From Distichodus sexfasciatus (Eukaryota; Chordata; Actinopteri; Characiformes; Distichodontidae): a DNA stretch of 64,000 bases. The first letter of the stretch is position 1; the number at the start of each line of letters is the position of its first letter. The notes below the pieces were generated by a model that did no database searches, had not been told where the DNA came from, and worked only from the letters and a program-made list of their open reading frames with translations. Made by a program: the position numbers and the translations under genes. This document shows, one piece after another, positions 25,830-37,713 of the stretch. The stretch spans positions 199,952 to 263,951 of the forward strand of contig JAVGVS010000494.1 in NCBI GenBank assembly GCA_032718565.1, given 5' to 3'.

Positions 25830-26150
25830 AAAAAAAATCCACTGTCTAAACCCACACACCCACACACACACATACAACACACACACACACAATTCGACGT
25901 CTCGCGTCCAGGTTAGAGCTAAAGGTTACGTCTCTAAAGTAAGGTCACAAACACACACTACCTAATGGAAAAACCAATACACATTTACTTAAACTTATCA
26001 ATGCCCTTGGCGTGTGTGTGTGTTTTCTCAGGCATCCTAATGCAAAGCCAATGGATCCATTGGTTAAATCCTATCAGCGCTGACATGAGCTACAGTGTGT
26101 GTGTGTGTGTATGTGTGTGTACGTGAGTCTGTGTTTGTGTGTGTTGATCA
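25830..26150. repeat. CA/TG microsatellite cluster
   Basis: (CA)n runs at about 25855-25890 and (TG)n runs at 26012-26022 and 26094-26145. Confidence 0.85.
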
Positions 26151-26350
26151 TATCAGTGTGGCCTTGTCCTTTTAGCTTGACTCCTGACCTTGTACGAGAC
26201 TCGATTTGCGCTGCTAGATGACATTTGTATAGTCACCACCATTCATTTCCATATCAGTGTGTCAGTGTGTAAAACGAGGTTACAGTAACACTGAGTTTTC
26301 AAGCGTTAATCCTTCAAACTCTACACCATGTTTTAAGTTTAAATAATAAA

Positions 26351-26953
26351 TGTGACCCTCCACGGCAAAGCCAGGGTTCCGAGAAAAACATCCATTTATG
26401 TTGCGTGGGGTAAAATTTTGGATTTTTAGTTTGTAGTGTTTTGAAACAGTGGAAGGTCTATACTGTACTGTTGTGAATAAATTTCGCTGAAAAACTTACC
26501 CTTTCCATCCTAAAAACGTAACTTTCTTGAGGTGAGGAATTCAATCCCAGCAGAATGTTAAAAGTTTCTGTTTTGACCGCTCTACTTCAATATTTACGGT
26601 AAATCCACTCGTTGACTAGCGTGAAGATATTTCTCCGGAATCCATCTTCGTCTCCTGAGTTCAGTTAACCTAACGCAGGTAGGCTATCCGTGTGGCTGTG
26701 AATGCAGCGTAGGCTACCGTAAATGCAAACATAGCCGCGACCGCACCAAGCGTCTGTGAGTACTACGGCGATAGTCAACTTCAAAGGCAGATTTCTCCGT
26801 TTCTCACTTGCCGTGACAGGAGAAACCCGACTCCTTTGAATGTTGATTCGATATAGGTATCGTTTTGAAGCTTGATTTATGCCCTTTCATGAAAAACATA
26901 ACTCAATTTTGAAAATTTGCGACAAGCGACTGGTTTTGCCGTGGAGGCTCACA
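26351..26953 (+). mobile_element. unclassified 0.6-kb inverted-repeat element, copy 2
   Basis: Ends are TGTGACCCTCCACGGCAAAG and CTGGTTTTGCCGTGGAGGCT followed by CACA, a terminal inverted repeat of about 25 bp that is nearly perfect. The interior is collinear with copy 1 (11683-12274). It is non-coding. Confidence 0.8.
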
Positions 26954-26977
26954 AATCTGTAATAGCTGCCTATTCTA

Positions 26978-28825
26978 TAGTGTTGGGGTACTCAAGACCA
27001 GTTTTTGAAATCTCGGTCTTGTCATGGACTCGGACAAAGAGGACTCAGTATTTTATTCCGAGACCAGCTGAGACCACAACTCTGAGAATATTACTATTAA
27101 AACTCTTTGAGACCAACACAGGAATTTGCATTGTTTATTAATTAGTGTTTTAATAAATGAGAATCCCTTTAACTTACAGAAACCACACACATCCCGTCAG
27201 AATCACAAGACTTTGAACTGAACATTCCTCTGTATCTGAAATATTTCTGAGTAATTCTGTGCACAAAAACTTAAGTTACATTATAATTACATTACATTTG
27301 CGATGTAAACACTCGCTTTAGCGCTAGCAACTCTCATATGGAACGCCATCATGTGCAAAAATGTAATTCTCTTCTAAAAGCAGCTCATTTCATAGGCTTA
27401 AAATTACCCAAAACTTTAATATTTCTTCATTTTCAATTGATCCGAAAATATATTTTTTCCATTTTATAATGTTAGCAAGTAATCAGTAGGGAACAAAATA
27501 AAGATAGAAAAATGTATTATTTGTTATCAAATAATTTTGCAGCCTGAACTCTCATACGGTTACAACCAGAGTGCAAATTACCACTCCATAATTGGGGGGT
27601 GCTGCCTTCATAACAGACCCCCCACCACCCTCACCCCACCCCACCCCGCCAAACTGTTATTTTTGTCTCTTTGGGGGGGGTTTAGGTCTTGATCGGGGGG
27701 TACAGTACCCCCGAGCACCCCCTGTAATTCGAACCATGGTTACAACAGGCTAAAGTGTAAATAGTTTTATCGTAATCAGTTCAATGCAAACCCCAATAAC
27801 ACAACTGGAACTAGACCCACTAGTACCTCTAGTGGAAAAGTGAAACAACACAAAACAATCCTTAATTTCTGTCTCCTCTCCTTCTCTCCCTTACCATCCC
27901 TCCCTCTTTGATGTAACGTAGCCGGTCGTCTGCAGCATCGCGAGGCCCGAGGCCAGCAGAGATGAGAGAAAGGGAAGCTTTTAAGCAGCTGACGATGAGA
28001 CAAGGAGAATTACATCTGATTTACTGCAGAATTGCCGCTCTGTAACTAAAGCGTGCTCATAAAGTCGGGATTAAAGTCGTAATGGGTTTCATTTCGCTTC
28101 GTTACCAGCAGAAACGCCCCGCAACCTCTTCTTTAACTGGTGACCGACAAGAACATGAGAAAATAACATGCAAATGAGGAGCAGTTTCTTTTAAAAGACG
28201 TACATCCTACACTGTTCTGAAACTACCACTTCACATAATGTTGTCAAATGTTGACTGATATTTGCAATTCTTCTGCTGTAGTATTTGGAATAAAACTGCA
28301 AAAAGGTAGTTTTTATATTTGCCCACCACACCCTTACTATTTGATCGAAACTCAGAGTTTGAATGAAGTTTATTTGGTTTGGAATAACTCAATAAAAAAA
28401 TGGAAAAACATAAAACTTAATGGTTATTATATTAATTCCTCTGTATGTGAAAGGATTTGTGAAAAACAGAAATTAATGTGTTAAAATGCATAAATGACAT
28501 TCTATGTGACTCATGTGGAACACCATCACTTGCAAAAATGTTTCAGTTCAGTCAAGTCTTCCCCTTTTATTACAGACAAAACTCATATTTTAGCTGATAA
28601 ATAACAACAACCAGCATTCTACTCACAATTCCACCATTACTTGATATTTTCAGTGTTTATCCCTGACGCTCATTGATCGCATTATTGTGACGCACCTCCG
28701 AGTTACGAGCGGAGGATTGTGGGAAATTTACTTTGCTCAAAAAGCAGGTTTATAGGCCGAAATGACCCAAAACTTCAGTATTTCTTCCTTTGCAATTGAT
28801 ATGAAAAAAATTTCATTCCATTATA
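26978..28825. other. non-coding, decayed repeat and C/G-run block
   Basis: 26981-27130 starts TAGTGTTGGGGTACTCAAGA and looks like a decayed dispersed element. 27590-27722 has clustered C-runs and G-runs. 27890-28200 is unique and GC-richer. The open frames here carry no recognisable domain. Confidence 0.4.
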
Positions 28826-28828
28826 TAA

Positions 28829-29470
28829 TAAAAGATGCACCGATCCAATGCGTGGATCGAATATCGGTCCGATAACGACTCAGATAGCTGGATCGGGTGT
28901 CAGTTGCATTGGGCTGATCTATGGAGCCGATCTGTAAATGTGCACATGCTCAATTCGTTACGCGTGGGAAGTGGCGCTGCGGTAAAACTGGTTTATTGTT
29001 CGACATTCGCGCTACTTTCAACATACTGATATGACGATGAGCAGAACAAGCAACGCAACACACTACAACCCCAAAAACACCTCACATGATTATACTGTTT
29101 AATGTCCTTAACAATACCAGCTCTCACTCACAATCTCCGTGTTCCTGATGGTTTTATCACGGCAGGATTAGGGACCATCACAAACTGTGTTTAAGTGATA
29201 CATTTTTTAGATGTTATTTTAATAATTAATAATTTAGCATCTACATATGTGTGTGTAATTATTACATTGTTTTATTTAGGATAACAGCATTTAAGTCAGG
29301 TATTTCCTTTAGCATAACAGAATAATCACAGTCATGTAGTCAGAGATTTTTTTAAGTATTATTTTCTGTTTTCTGTTTTGAAAAAGACTCGGACACTGTA
29401 TCGGACTTGTATCGTATTGGCAGATATCCAAACGTACGGACATATAAAAGTGGTATTGTGCCGTGTTTTA
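28829..29470. mobile_element. hAT-like MITE, family 3 (decayed)
   Basis: The left end is TAAAAGATGCACCGATCCAA with subterminal GGATCGAATATCGGTCCGAT. The right end, read inward on the minus strand, is TAAAACACGGCACAATACC with subterminal GGATATCTGCCAATACGAT. The pattern GATGCACCGATCC is that of widespread vertebrate hAT MITEs. AT-rich flanks hide any target duplication. Confidence 0.55.
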
Positions 29471-29479
29471 TATATAATG

Positions 29480-30125
29480 TTGGAGAGTACTAGGAAAAAA
29501 TAAGTATAGGAAAAATGTATTGTAAGATGTCAAATTATTCTATATCCAAATGGATACCAATTATTTTCAAACTAGTACTGTTTTGTTGAGTTATTTTTAC
29601 CCTCAACTATTAATATAATTTATTTGTAAGGAAAGTGTCTCGAAAATCTTTTGTAACTTGTAACTGCTAATATGCAACTCGTTATTTTGTAAATCTGTAA
29701 CTGCTAAAAGATAACTAATTTGGTTATAGATTGTGATATTTTTGTTCTGTATTAAAATTGTCTGTATGAAATATGAAATCGTTTTAATAACTGCCATTTA
29801 AAAAGGTTCTGTTGCTATGCAGTTAAGATAAAGTGAGTTTAATATAAATTTTGGATGCAACAGTAAACACAAACACACACACACACACACACAGAAAATC
29901 ACGACCTGCTTACAAAAAAGCCCTGACACCCACGACCCAGGGGACGCCCAAGCCCTGTTAGAGTGAGTGTGTGTGTGTGAGAGGGAAAGCGCACTCACAT
30001 ACATGCATGCTGGTGTAAATGCGTCGAGACATGTCTCTCTCTGACAGGTGAGAGATTTCCCATCTTCTCCTCCTGTCATCACGGCAACGCTCAGCTTCCA
30101 GAGACAAATCAGCATCCGCTCACGC
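29480..30125. other. non-coding, AT-rich with CA/TG runs
   Basis: (CA)n at 29872-29894 and a short TG run at 29966-29980. 29480-29760 repeats words like GTAACTTGTAACTGCTAA. No gene seen. Confidence 0.45.
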
Positions 30126-30129
30126 ACCA

Positions 30130-30134
30130 ACTAC

Positions 30135-30170
<36 letters not shown>

Positions 30171-30910
30171 TAAAGTACACGCACCTTTTTATCCTTCTAA
30201 AAATAGACTTTAACCCCTTAAATCCTCGATTCCAGACCTTTAACACTTTTACCCTTTACCTGAGCTCCTATTAAACAATAATAATATTTATTACAGTGAG
30301 AAATGAGAAAAAAAGAGAGTGAGGAAGAAAGAGAAGGAAAATCACAGATAATTGGAGGAAAGACAGCAGAAAAAGAGAGAGAGAGGGAGAGAGAGAGAGA
30401 GATGGTGAGAAAGAGGAGGATAGACAGAATGACAGAAAGAGCAAGAGAAAGACAAACAGCATGAGAATTAAAGGAAAAACAGCAAATGAAGAAAAGGTAA
30501 AGAGGAAGAAAGAGTAAGTAAGAGAGAGAGACAGACTGAGTGAGCAAATGATAGAGCGAGAGAGAGAGAGAGAGAGAGAGCGCAAACAGGAGTGAGAAAA
30601 AGGAGAGAATGGAAAAAAGAAAGAACAATGGAGAGGGAGAGAACATTAGAGAGAGGACAGTGTAAGAGAGAATGAAAGAGAAGAAGACAGAAAGAGCATT
30701 GAGAATATAGTGAGTGAAAGAGATAAAAAGAGAGAGATAAAAACGTGAGAAAGAGAGGGAAAAGGTGTGAGTGAGAGCACAAAAGAGCATATGAGAGAGT
30801 AATGAGAAAGCGCAAGAAAAAAAGAACGTGTGACCAAAAAGTGAACAAAACAACGAGTAAACGAGAAAAAGAAAGTCAGAGAAAGGAGGAAGAAAAGCAA
30901 GAAAGAGAGA
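30130..30910. repeat. GA-rich polypurine tract
   Basis: Purine-rich on the plus strand with (GA)n cores at 30138-30168, 30378-30402 and 30556-30582. The minus open frames (up to 211 codons of L/S/F) are compositional. Confidence 0.93.
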
Positions 30911-30911
30911 G

Positions 30912-31385
30912 CGATACGATTCAGATCTGATTCAGATACATTTCTGATACGATTTCAATACAATTCAGATGTGATTCTGATACGATTCAGAGGCAATTCC
31001 AATACAATTCCGATACAATATGATTGCGATGTGTTTCAGATACGATTTCAATGAGATTCCGATGTGATTCTGATGCAATTCGGATATGATTCCAATGTCA
31101 TTTGGACACTATTCCGATATGATTCCAATACAATACAAGTGCGATTCCAATACGATTCCGATTCACTTCCGATACGATTCCAATGATTCCGATGCAATAC
31201 TGATGCGATTCTGATATAATTCAGATGTGATTCCGATGCATTTCTGATGTAATTCAGATGCGATTCCGATACGATTCCAATGAGATTCAGATTTGATTCA
31301 GATATGATTCAGATATGATTCAGATATGATTCAGACACAATTTTAATACAATTCCAATACGATTCTGATGTGATTCCGACACAAT
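30912..31385. repeat. degenerate GATTC-type short tandem array
   Basis: About 470 bp of units of 10-12 bp such as GATTCCGATACAATTC and GATTCAGATATGATTC, all degenerate. It starts directly where the GA tract stops. Confidence 0.9.
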
Positions 31386-31439
31386 GAATCAACAAAAAGC
31401 CCCTCAACGTAACACATCTTTGACAAAACACACACTTTC

Positions 31440-31815
31440 CACTTTTACTATAGTCACACACACACACACACACACCTCCACAGATGCATCCTTGTATCGC
31501 CATTCCTATACATAACATGACAAATGCTCTTATTTTGCTGAGAGCAGGAGGAAAAATCACACACACTTTCACACACACTATCCCACACACACACACACAT
31601 CAGGCCTGATGTAAATGGCACGATATGTAAGAGCAACCCAATTAGCCGGCCCCGCGGAGGAGTCACATAACCACATGCATATTTCAGGCATCGAAACAGC
31701 GCAGAGTATGGATTCATGAGAGTGTGTGTCTGTGTGTGTGTGTGTGAGAAGCAGGAAGTGAGCGGGACTCCCTGAGGAAGAACATTGTCTCACATACACA
31801 CACACACACACCAGC
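31440..31815. repeat. CA/TG microsatellite cluster
   Basis: (CA)n runs at 31454-31472, 31560-31600 and 31793-31812 and a (TG)n run at 31722-31745 in short unique DNA. Confidence 0.85.
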
Positions 31816-31899
31816 AGCAGCAGCCTCTAGCTCCCGGCCTGGAACTAATTGGTGCGAGATTAAGTTTCTAAGGGATATAATAACCTGGGGCACACACCT

Positions 31900-32460
31900 C
31901 ACTCTCCTCTCCCGCTGCAGAGATGGAGGGACGGAGAAAGAGAGGGAGGAAAACTGTTGTGAATGACGGAATGACAGAAAGTAAGACCGATGAAGAGGGA
32001 GAGAGGAGGAAGAAAGATAGAGAGAGAAAGGGGACGAGGAGAGAGAACGAAGAAAGATAGAAGGAAGAGAGAGAAAGAGGAGGAGAAAGACTGGGAAGAG
32101 AGGGAGAAAGAGAGGGGGAGAGAGAGAGAGAGAAGGAGGGGAGAGAAAGAGTGAGTGAAAGAGTGAGAGTGAGAAAGATAGAAAGTGAAAGAGTGCAAGA
32201 TTGAGAGTAAAAAAGAGAACACGAGAGCACAAGAAAGAGCAATGAGAGAAAAGAGGGCGTGAGAGAGAAGAAGTGAGGGATAAAGAGAGCAAGAAAGAGA
32301 GAGAAAAAGAATGTAAGACGGGGAGAGGGATAGAATGAGTGAGAGAGAAAGAGAAAAATGCAAGAAGAAGAGGCAAAAAGAACGTGCAGAAAAGAGAGAG
32401 TACGAAAGAGCATATGAGAAAAAGAAAGTGTGAGAAAGGAGAGAGAGAAAGAGAGAGAAC
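31900..32460. repeat. GA-rich polypurine tract
   Basis: About 560 bp, AGAGAG and GGAGAAAG units on the plus strand; three long minus open frames over it (up to 220 codons) are compositional. Confidence 0.93.
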
Positions 32461-32639
32461 TCAGTCCACTATTGCTAATGTTGCTAACAATGAATGAAAG
32501 TGAAAGGAGACAGTTAGCATTATTCAGCTAAAACTCTTCTTGAGTTAAATCCCATTTAAACCCTGTCACTGCTGATGGAGACACTGCACTGGACACTGTC
32601 TCCTTGGTGACCTGCCACTGACAGGAGCATGAGAGCTGG

Positions 32640-32810
32640 TCTCACACACACACACACACGCACACACATTAGGAGCGGAATAGAGATGTAGAGAGGAGTG
32701 ATGCAGCGCTGCGTTTCTCCCCAACATCAATTCAGCCTGTCAACCTGCAGCTGTAACTCACACACACACCCACACACACACACACATTCACACACACCAC
32801 ACACACAAGC
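32640..32810. repeat. CA microsatellite runs
   Basis: (CA)n at 32643-32668 and 32759-32807. Confidence 0.85.
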
Positions 32811-32869
32811 CACACGGTCTGATGAAGCCTTGGCCCTCAGACACATTCACCCCTTATAAATGACAGTAC

Positions 32870-33000
32870 ACAGAGAGAGAGAGAGAGAGAGAGAGGGTGG
32901 AAGAGAGAAAGAGAGCGAGAGAGAGAGAAAAGAAAAGAGAAGAGAGGGAGAGGAGAAACAGAGGAGGGATGGAGATATGGTGGGAGAGAGAGAAACAGCT
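32870..33000. repeat. GA-rich tract
   Basis: (GA)n core at 32873-32895 followed by purine-rich units. Confidence 0.9.
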
Positions 33001-33554
33001 GCATATGGAGCATCTACACATACACAAGACTGTCTTTCTCTCTAACACACATGTACTGCACAAACACACACTCGATGGGACGTGTCCTCTACCATTTCCC
33101 ACAAACTCCACCGCTCTGTGTTTTAACCTGCAGTGTGTGTAGTGTTTCTCTACGTCTCTACGTGTGTTTTAAAGGAGCGCTGCTTTTCGTGAGTGAGATT
33201 AGATGATGGAGATTAGACAGCAGCGTCTGATTTATTCCGCTGTCTTATTTACGTCTCATTTAACACTTACATTAAGCCTGTCTTAAATCACTTAGCTCTG
33301 ACTTGCAGCTGGAGGCTGGGAAAATCACTGCAAAAGATTCTAGTAAATTACTGTCTAATAAATAATAACTTCACATCATTTTACATGTAAAAGCAGTCAT
33401 GTTTATATGTGTGTGTATATATATATATATTCGAAATCCCAAAACTAAAGCAAAGAAATTTTCAACAGAACATTTTTACAGCTCTTTCAACATCAAAAGT
33501 AACAAAAATGGTCAAAAAGTATATAAAAAGAAAGTTATATTGAAATAATAAAAA

Positions 33555-34390
33555 TAATATGAGTGCAAAAGTTTGCATCCAACGTTCTCTAAGACTTTGC
33601 ATTAGAGGTCGACCAATATTGGTTATTCAGGGACGAGATCGATATCGATTAGTGCCAGTTAACGGGGCCAATCACCGATACTTGGCCCCAATTTGCAAAA
33701 ATATTTACAATTTTACAATATTTTTAAGTCAAGCTCAGCTGAAACTCTCCTCTTCAGAGCTTCACGCTGAGTGTGGTGTGAGTGATAACAAGGCTTCAGT
33801 ATTGACTGGCTACTCACGTGACGTATAGCCGTTCAAAGACTGTTGTGGGCGAGACGTTAAATGAAGCAGCGAGTCGAGAGCAAACGGTACAGAGAGAAGA
33901 GACGGCAGTGGAGCCACAGTAGCGCACCTTGTAATTACTTAATATCGGTGATGGTCAAAATTAAACACTGATGCCAGTCCCCGATAATCAGCCTGGTCAA
34001 TAATCAATAATCGGTCAACCCTTACGTTGTATATCCTCGCTTTGCCTTTATAACCTCTTCTAATCTCTTTGGGTAACCGCTGATCAACTTTTGGATCCTG
34101 TCAGGTTTAATTTCAGATCATTGTTCTTTATATATTTGCTCCAAGTGTCTGAGATTCCTTCTTCATACTGGACACTGGGATGGTCATGGTAAAACCTTTA
34201 CTCTGTTATTTTTTAAACCATTCATCAGTTGTCTTGTAGGATCCACTGGCTCTTCAGTTTTAGCTTTATGATTGAAAAGGTAGGTGACTCGCCAGATGTT
34301 TCTGTGTGAACTGTGACCAAATAATTCAACTTTGGTCTCATCAGATCACATTATCTTGTTCCAAAATTCATAAGGTTTGTTGACATGCTC
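33555..34390 (-). mobile_element. Tc1/mariner remnant split by a MITE
   Basis: The left side (GTGCAAAAGTTTGCATCC at 33562-33579) resembles a Tc1-type terminal repeat. After an inserted MITE (33603-34024), Tc1 transposase sequence resumes on the minus strand. At 34390-34300 it reads AKEHVNKPYEFWNKIM, then a stop where tryptophan is usual, then SDETKVELFGHSSHRNIW, the block around the first catalytic aspartate. The rest upstream of the transposase order is lost where a GA-rich tract begins at about 34385. This copy is dead and truncated. Confidence 0.75.
33603..34024. mobile_element. hAT-like MITE, family 2, copy 2, inserted in Tc1 remnant
   Basis: Ends TAGAGGTCGACCAATATTGG and (minus strand) TAAGGGTTGACCGATTATTG. 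They are flanked by CTTTGCAT (33595-33602) and CGTTGTAT (34025-34032), a 6/8 match consistent with an aged hAT duplication. Sequences on both sides belong to the same Tc1 remnant. Confidence 0.75.
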
Positions 34391-34660
34391 TTTAGCAGGG
34401 ATGGAGGGAGAGAAAGAAAGAGGGAGAGGCGGAAAAGAGAAGGGGGAGAGAGACACAAGTGAGAGGAGAGGGAGAGGAGGAAGACTTGGAGGGAGGAAAA
34501 GAGACAGAAGCTGAGATAGAGAGAGGAGAAAAGTAGGGGAGAGAGAGGAGAAAAGGAAGGACAAGACGGACAGAAGGAAAGACAGAAAGTGATAGAGAAA
34601 GGAAGGAAAAAAGAAAGTGGAGAGAAAGATGAAGAAAAAGAGAAAGAGAGAGTTGGAGTA
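34385..34660. repeat. GA-rich polypurine tract
   Basis: Purine-rich plus strand that replaces the expected continuation of the Tc1 remnant. Confidence 0.9.
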
Positions 34661-35009
34661 GTGAAGCTGTATTAAAGGCGAAGAGAAGCCAGAGCGCTGC
34701 TTTATTTCTGAGAGGGTTAAAGGTGAAAGCTGCTCACTATTGAGGTGGTACCCAGGCCGGGGGTCCTAAAGGCACGATATCTGCTGCTGAAGGCGCTTCT
34801 AACCAGCGGGTGAGCTTTTAATTACTCCAAGTCTGAGGATTGAGGCCTTTTTAACTGCATATGAAATATTCATTTTCATTCCTTTATTCATGAATTTAAT
34901 TCTTTCATTCAGATCCTCAAATGTACTTGAGCAAAATCAAAAGTCCACTTTGAAGCATGATCTTTAATCAAAATAATATGCCATCAAACGCCAATGTTCA
35001 TCACCAGAC

Positions 35010-35345
35010 AAAGTAGTCACTAATATCAGACACTAACATTCACTATCAGACATCTGCCATCAGACATCCGTCATCATGTGTAAATAACTTATATCAGATA
35101 TCCATCAAATGCTAAGATTCTCTATTACATAGCAACATCAGTCATCAACATTCAATATCAGACTCCAACATTTACCATCAGACTCCAGCATTCACCATCA
35201 GACTCCAACATTCACCATCAGACTCCAACATTCACCACCAGACACCAACACTCACCATCAGACTCCAACATTCACCATCAGACTCCAACATTCACCATCA
35301 GACACCAACATTCACCATCAGACACCAACATTCACCATCAGACAT
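35010..35345. repeat. 20-bp tandem array
   Basis: Units CATTCACCATCAGACTCCAA, degenerate before 35150 and nearly identical from 35160 to 35340 (about nine units). 20 bp is not a multiple of three, and no frame stays open. Confidence 0.93.
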
Positions 35346-35349
35346 TCTC

Positions 35350-36080
35350 TATCAGACCCCTGACCACCAAAAAGCAACATTAAAAACCAACAATCTAACA
35401 CTTGAGCTGGTTAACACTTGAGTAGTATATCAGATCTAAATAACTAGAAAGCAAAAATGAGAATTTCCACGTTTTATATCAAATTAAACAAATTTAAATG
35501 TGAAAGAGTGTTTTGTTAACGGTTAATCTGTGTCTTGTATATCATCTCAAGTTCCTCCCATGGAGGTTGCCAACCTCCACACACTGGCTCCACACACTGG
35601 CTCTGCAGCACTCTGGCAGCCTCGAAGCCCTGACGGCGGAGTTTAGAGCCGGTTGTGCTGGCTAAGCAGGACGCTCGACAGCTCGGCTGCATCTCTAAAC
35701 GCTGCTGCTGCTGCTCTAAATGAAGTCGTCTGAGCGCAGGGCATTAGAGCGGCTGACTTCCGTTAATCACTCCAAACAGGTCGTGAACTCCCTCAGTGCG
35801 ATCCGCCTGCATTCCGCATCTCCGTTTGCATCAGACACTCAATTCTGAATATGTAACATCAGTGACACACCGACAACAATGATTAGAACCATTAGATTTC
35901 ATTTAACCCATTGGAGGGAGAGATGACAGGAAACAACGGGCTCATGACACTGCTACACATTCAAATGGAAAAATAAAAATACATATTTGTGAGTGTGATT
36001 CTTATGCGCAATAGCAATTTTAGCATGTTTATCAACCCTGTGATGCATGTATTAGATCCTACATATTAAAAAGAATCAAT
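35350..36080. other. non-coding stretch with unique GC-richer core
   Basis: 35560-35850 is repeat-poor and GC-richer, with a short CTG run at 35702-35715. No exon structure was found. It may be regulatory, without direct evidence. Confidence 0.4.
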
Positions 36081-36084
36081 TAAT

Positions 36085-36185
36085 GGGAGCCCCGCCTTGC
36101 GCCCGAAAGTTGCCGAGATAGGCTCCGGTCCCCCCGCGACCCCAGTTGGGATTACAGCGGTTCGGAAAATGAATGAATGACTAAA
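36085..36185 (+). mobile_element. 3' fragment of fish SINE-like repeat
   Basis: AGATAGGCTCCGGTCCCCCC, GCGACCCCAGTTGGGATTAC and a tail of AATGAATGAATGA units match the 3' end of the family seen complete at 13195-13515 (CTCCGGTCCCC, GGGATAAAGC, GATGATGAAT). Confidence 0.7.
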
Positions 36186-36705
36186 TGAATTAATGGGAGT
36201 GAACGATTAAAAAATCTTGACATTGACAATATTATCCAGAAACTCACAAACTTTCCTACCATTTGCTTTGAGTTGCAATTTAAGGTTTCTTGAAAAAAGA
36301 TAAAGCCTAGTCTTGGACTAAATTAAAGTACTAATGGACATTCATAATTGAAAATCAATGATAGTCTAGGCTTAGGCTTAATTTTAGTCTGTGAAACTGG
36401 CCCTAAGAGTCTTAACATCACACGATTCAGGCTGAAATGGAACTTATTTCATGTCACACCTAGAACTTAAACACTTCTACTTGAATAAAAGAACAATAAA
36501 TATGTTAGTTGGATAAAAATACAAAAAAGCCAACAGTGGAGTTACAGTGCTGCCCTCTAGTGGACAAAGTACACAATTACAAAACTGCAAATCCACTGAG
36601 GTCTTTTTTGCGTCCTTTTGCAATATTAAGTGCTGGAAGAACTTCACAATGACAACGCTGAGTACATAAATGTTCTCACAATTCCAAAGTCATCTCTGCT
36701 ATATA
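36186..36705. other. AT-rich non-coding stretch
   Basis: No repeat or gene recognised. Confidence 0.4.
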
Positions 36706-36713
36706 CTGTATAC

Positions 36714-36866
36714 TGGCTTGCGAGCTACTTTTAAAATGATCAAGTCAAAATGATCTACCAACAAGAAAAACGCTAAACGTATATGTGTGTATATATATAT
36801 ATATCTATATATATCTATCTATCTATATATATATACAGTATGTATATAATATACACACACATATAC

Positions 36867-36944
<78 letters not shown>

Positions 36945-37705
36945 ATACCGAGTATACTTTACATTTAAAAAATATATTGTTTACCTTGCATAACAACATG
37001 AACAAGTATGGCACAATACAATTCTGTACATTTTTGGCCATTACCTTACTACGATGATGTCTTACACTGAATGGAATCAGCCAAAGTTGCATAATCCGGA
37101 CAGTAGTTGCTGGTAGCCAGCCTCAAACAGACTTCCAAATGATCATCAGTTCTCTCACTTCTTTCTTTCTAGCTAACTTTTCGGTGGTAGTCAGTGTCAG
37201 ACGCTTTATGAACAGTCCGAAGTGTCGCTCCACATTTTTATCGGAATAGCGATAGTAGATTGGCATATCAGACAGACACACTTGGAATATAACACTGTGA
37301 AAAACAAATCCTCCTCCTATTCCGAATGGAAGTGGTACGTTTTTGGTTTTCATTCGCCCAGCTCTACCTATTTTTAGACCCTTTCTTTGGTAGAAATATT
37401 GCACCTGAAGCCGCTTAACTAGGTGGATTTGTTCACTGGGGTTGTGCAGTTCACGTGAGTTGACCTAGCATGCCCGTGACTCTTGGCCTTGTGTTAAAAA
37501 AAAAAAAAGACGAGATCTCAGACTGGCTGGTACCAGTATGTCAATCATGCTCCAAATTCCACAGTTCACACTTCCGCAGTTCACTCGTTTTTACGTTGCA
37601 CGGTCTCCTGTGCGCGTTAGAGTTTATTTTGAAAGAATCCACGATCGACTCATGTTGCCTTTGCAATCGACCGGTAGATCGCGATCGACGTGTTGGGCAC
37701 CCCTG
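36714..37705 (-). mobile_element. hAT-like non-autonomous element, family 4, with 8-bp target duplication
   Basis: The minus-strand end is CAGGGGTGCCCAACACGTCG followed by ATCGCGATCTACCGGTCGAT, a known form of fish hAT termini. The other end (TGGCTTGCGAGCTAC) is decayed. Flanks CTGTATAC (36706-36713) and CTGTATAA (37706-37713) match 7/8. Inside are a (TA)n microsatellite (36783-36952) and a 93-codon minus frame (37123-37404, GLFIKRLTLTTTEKLARKK) that I do not recognise and do not call as a gene. Confidence 0.7.
36783..36952. repeat. (TA)n microsatellite
   Basis: Interrupted TA/CA alternation inside the hAT element. Confidence 0.95.
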
Positions 37706-37713
37706 CTGTATAA

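Noticed and set aside
30218..32413. Leucine/serine-rich frames up to 220 codons
   Set aside because: Complement of GA-rich tracts; low-complexity translation.
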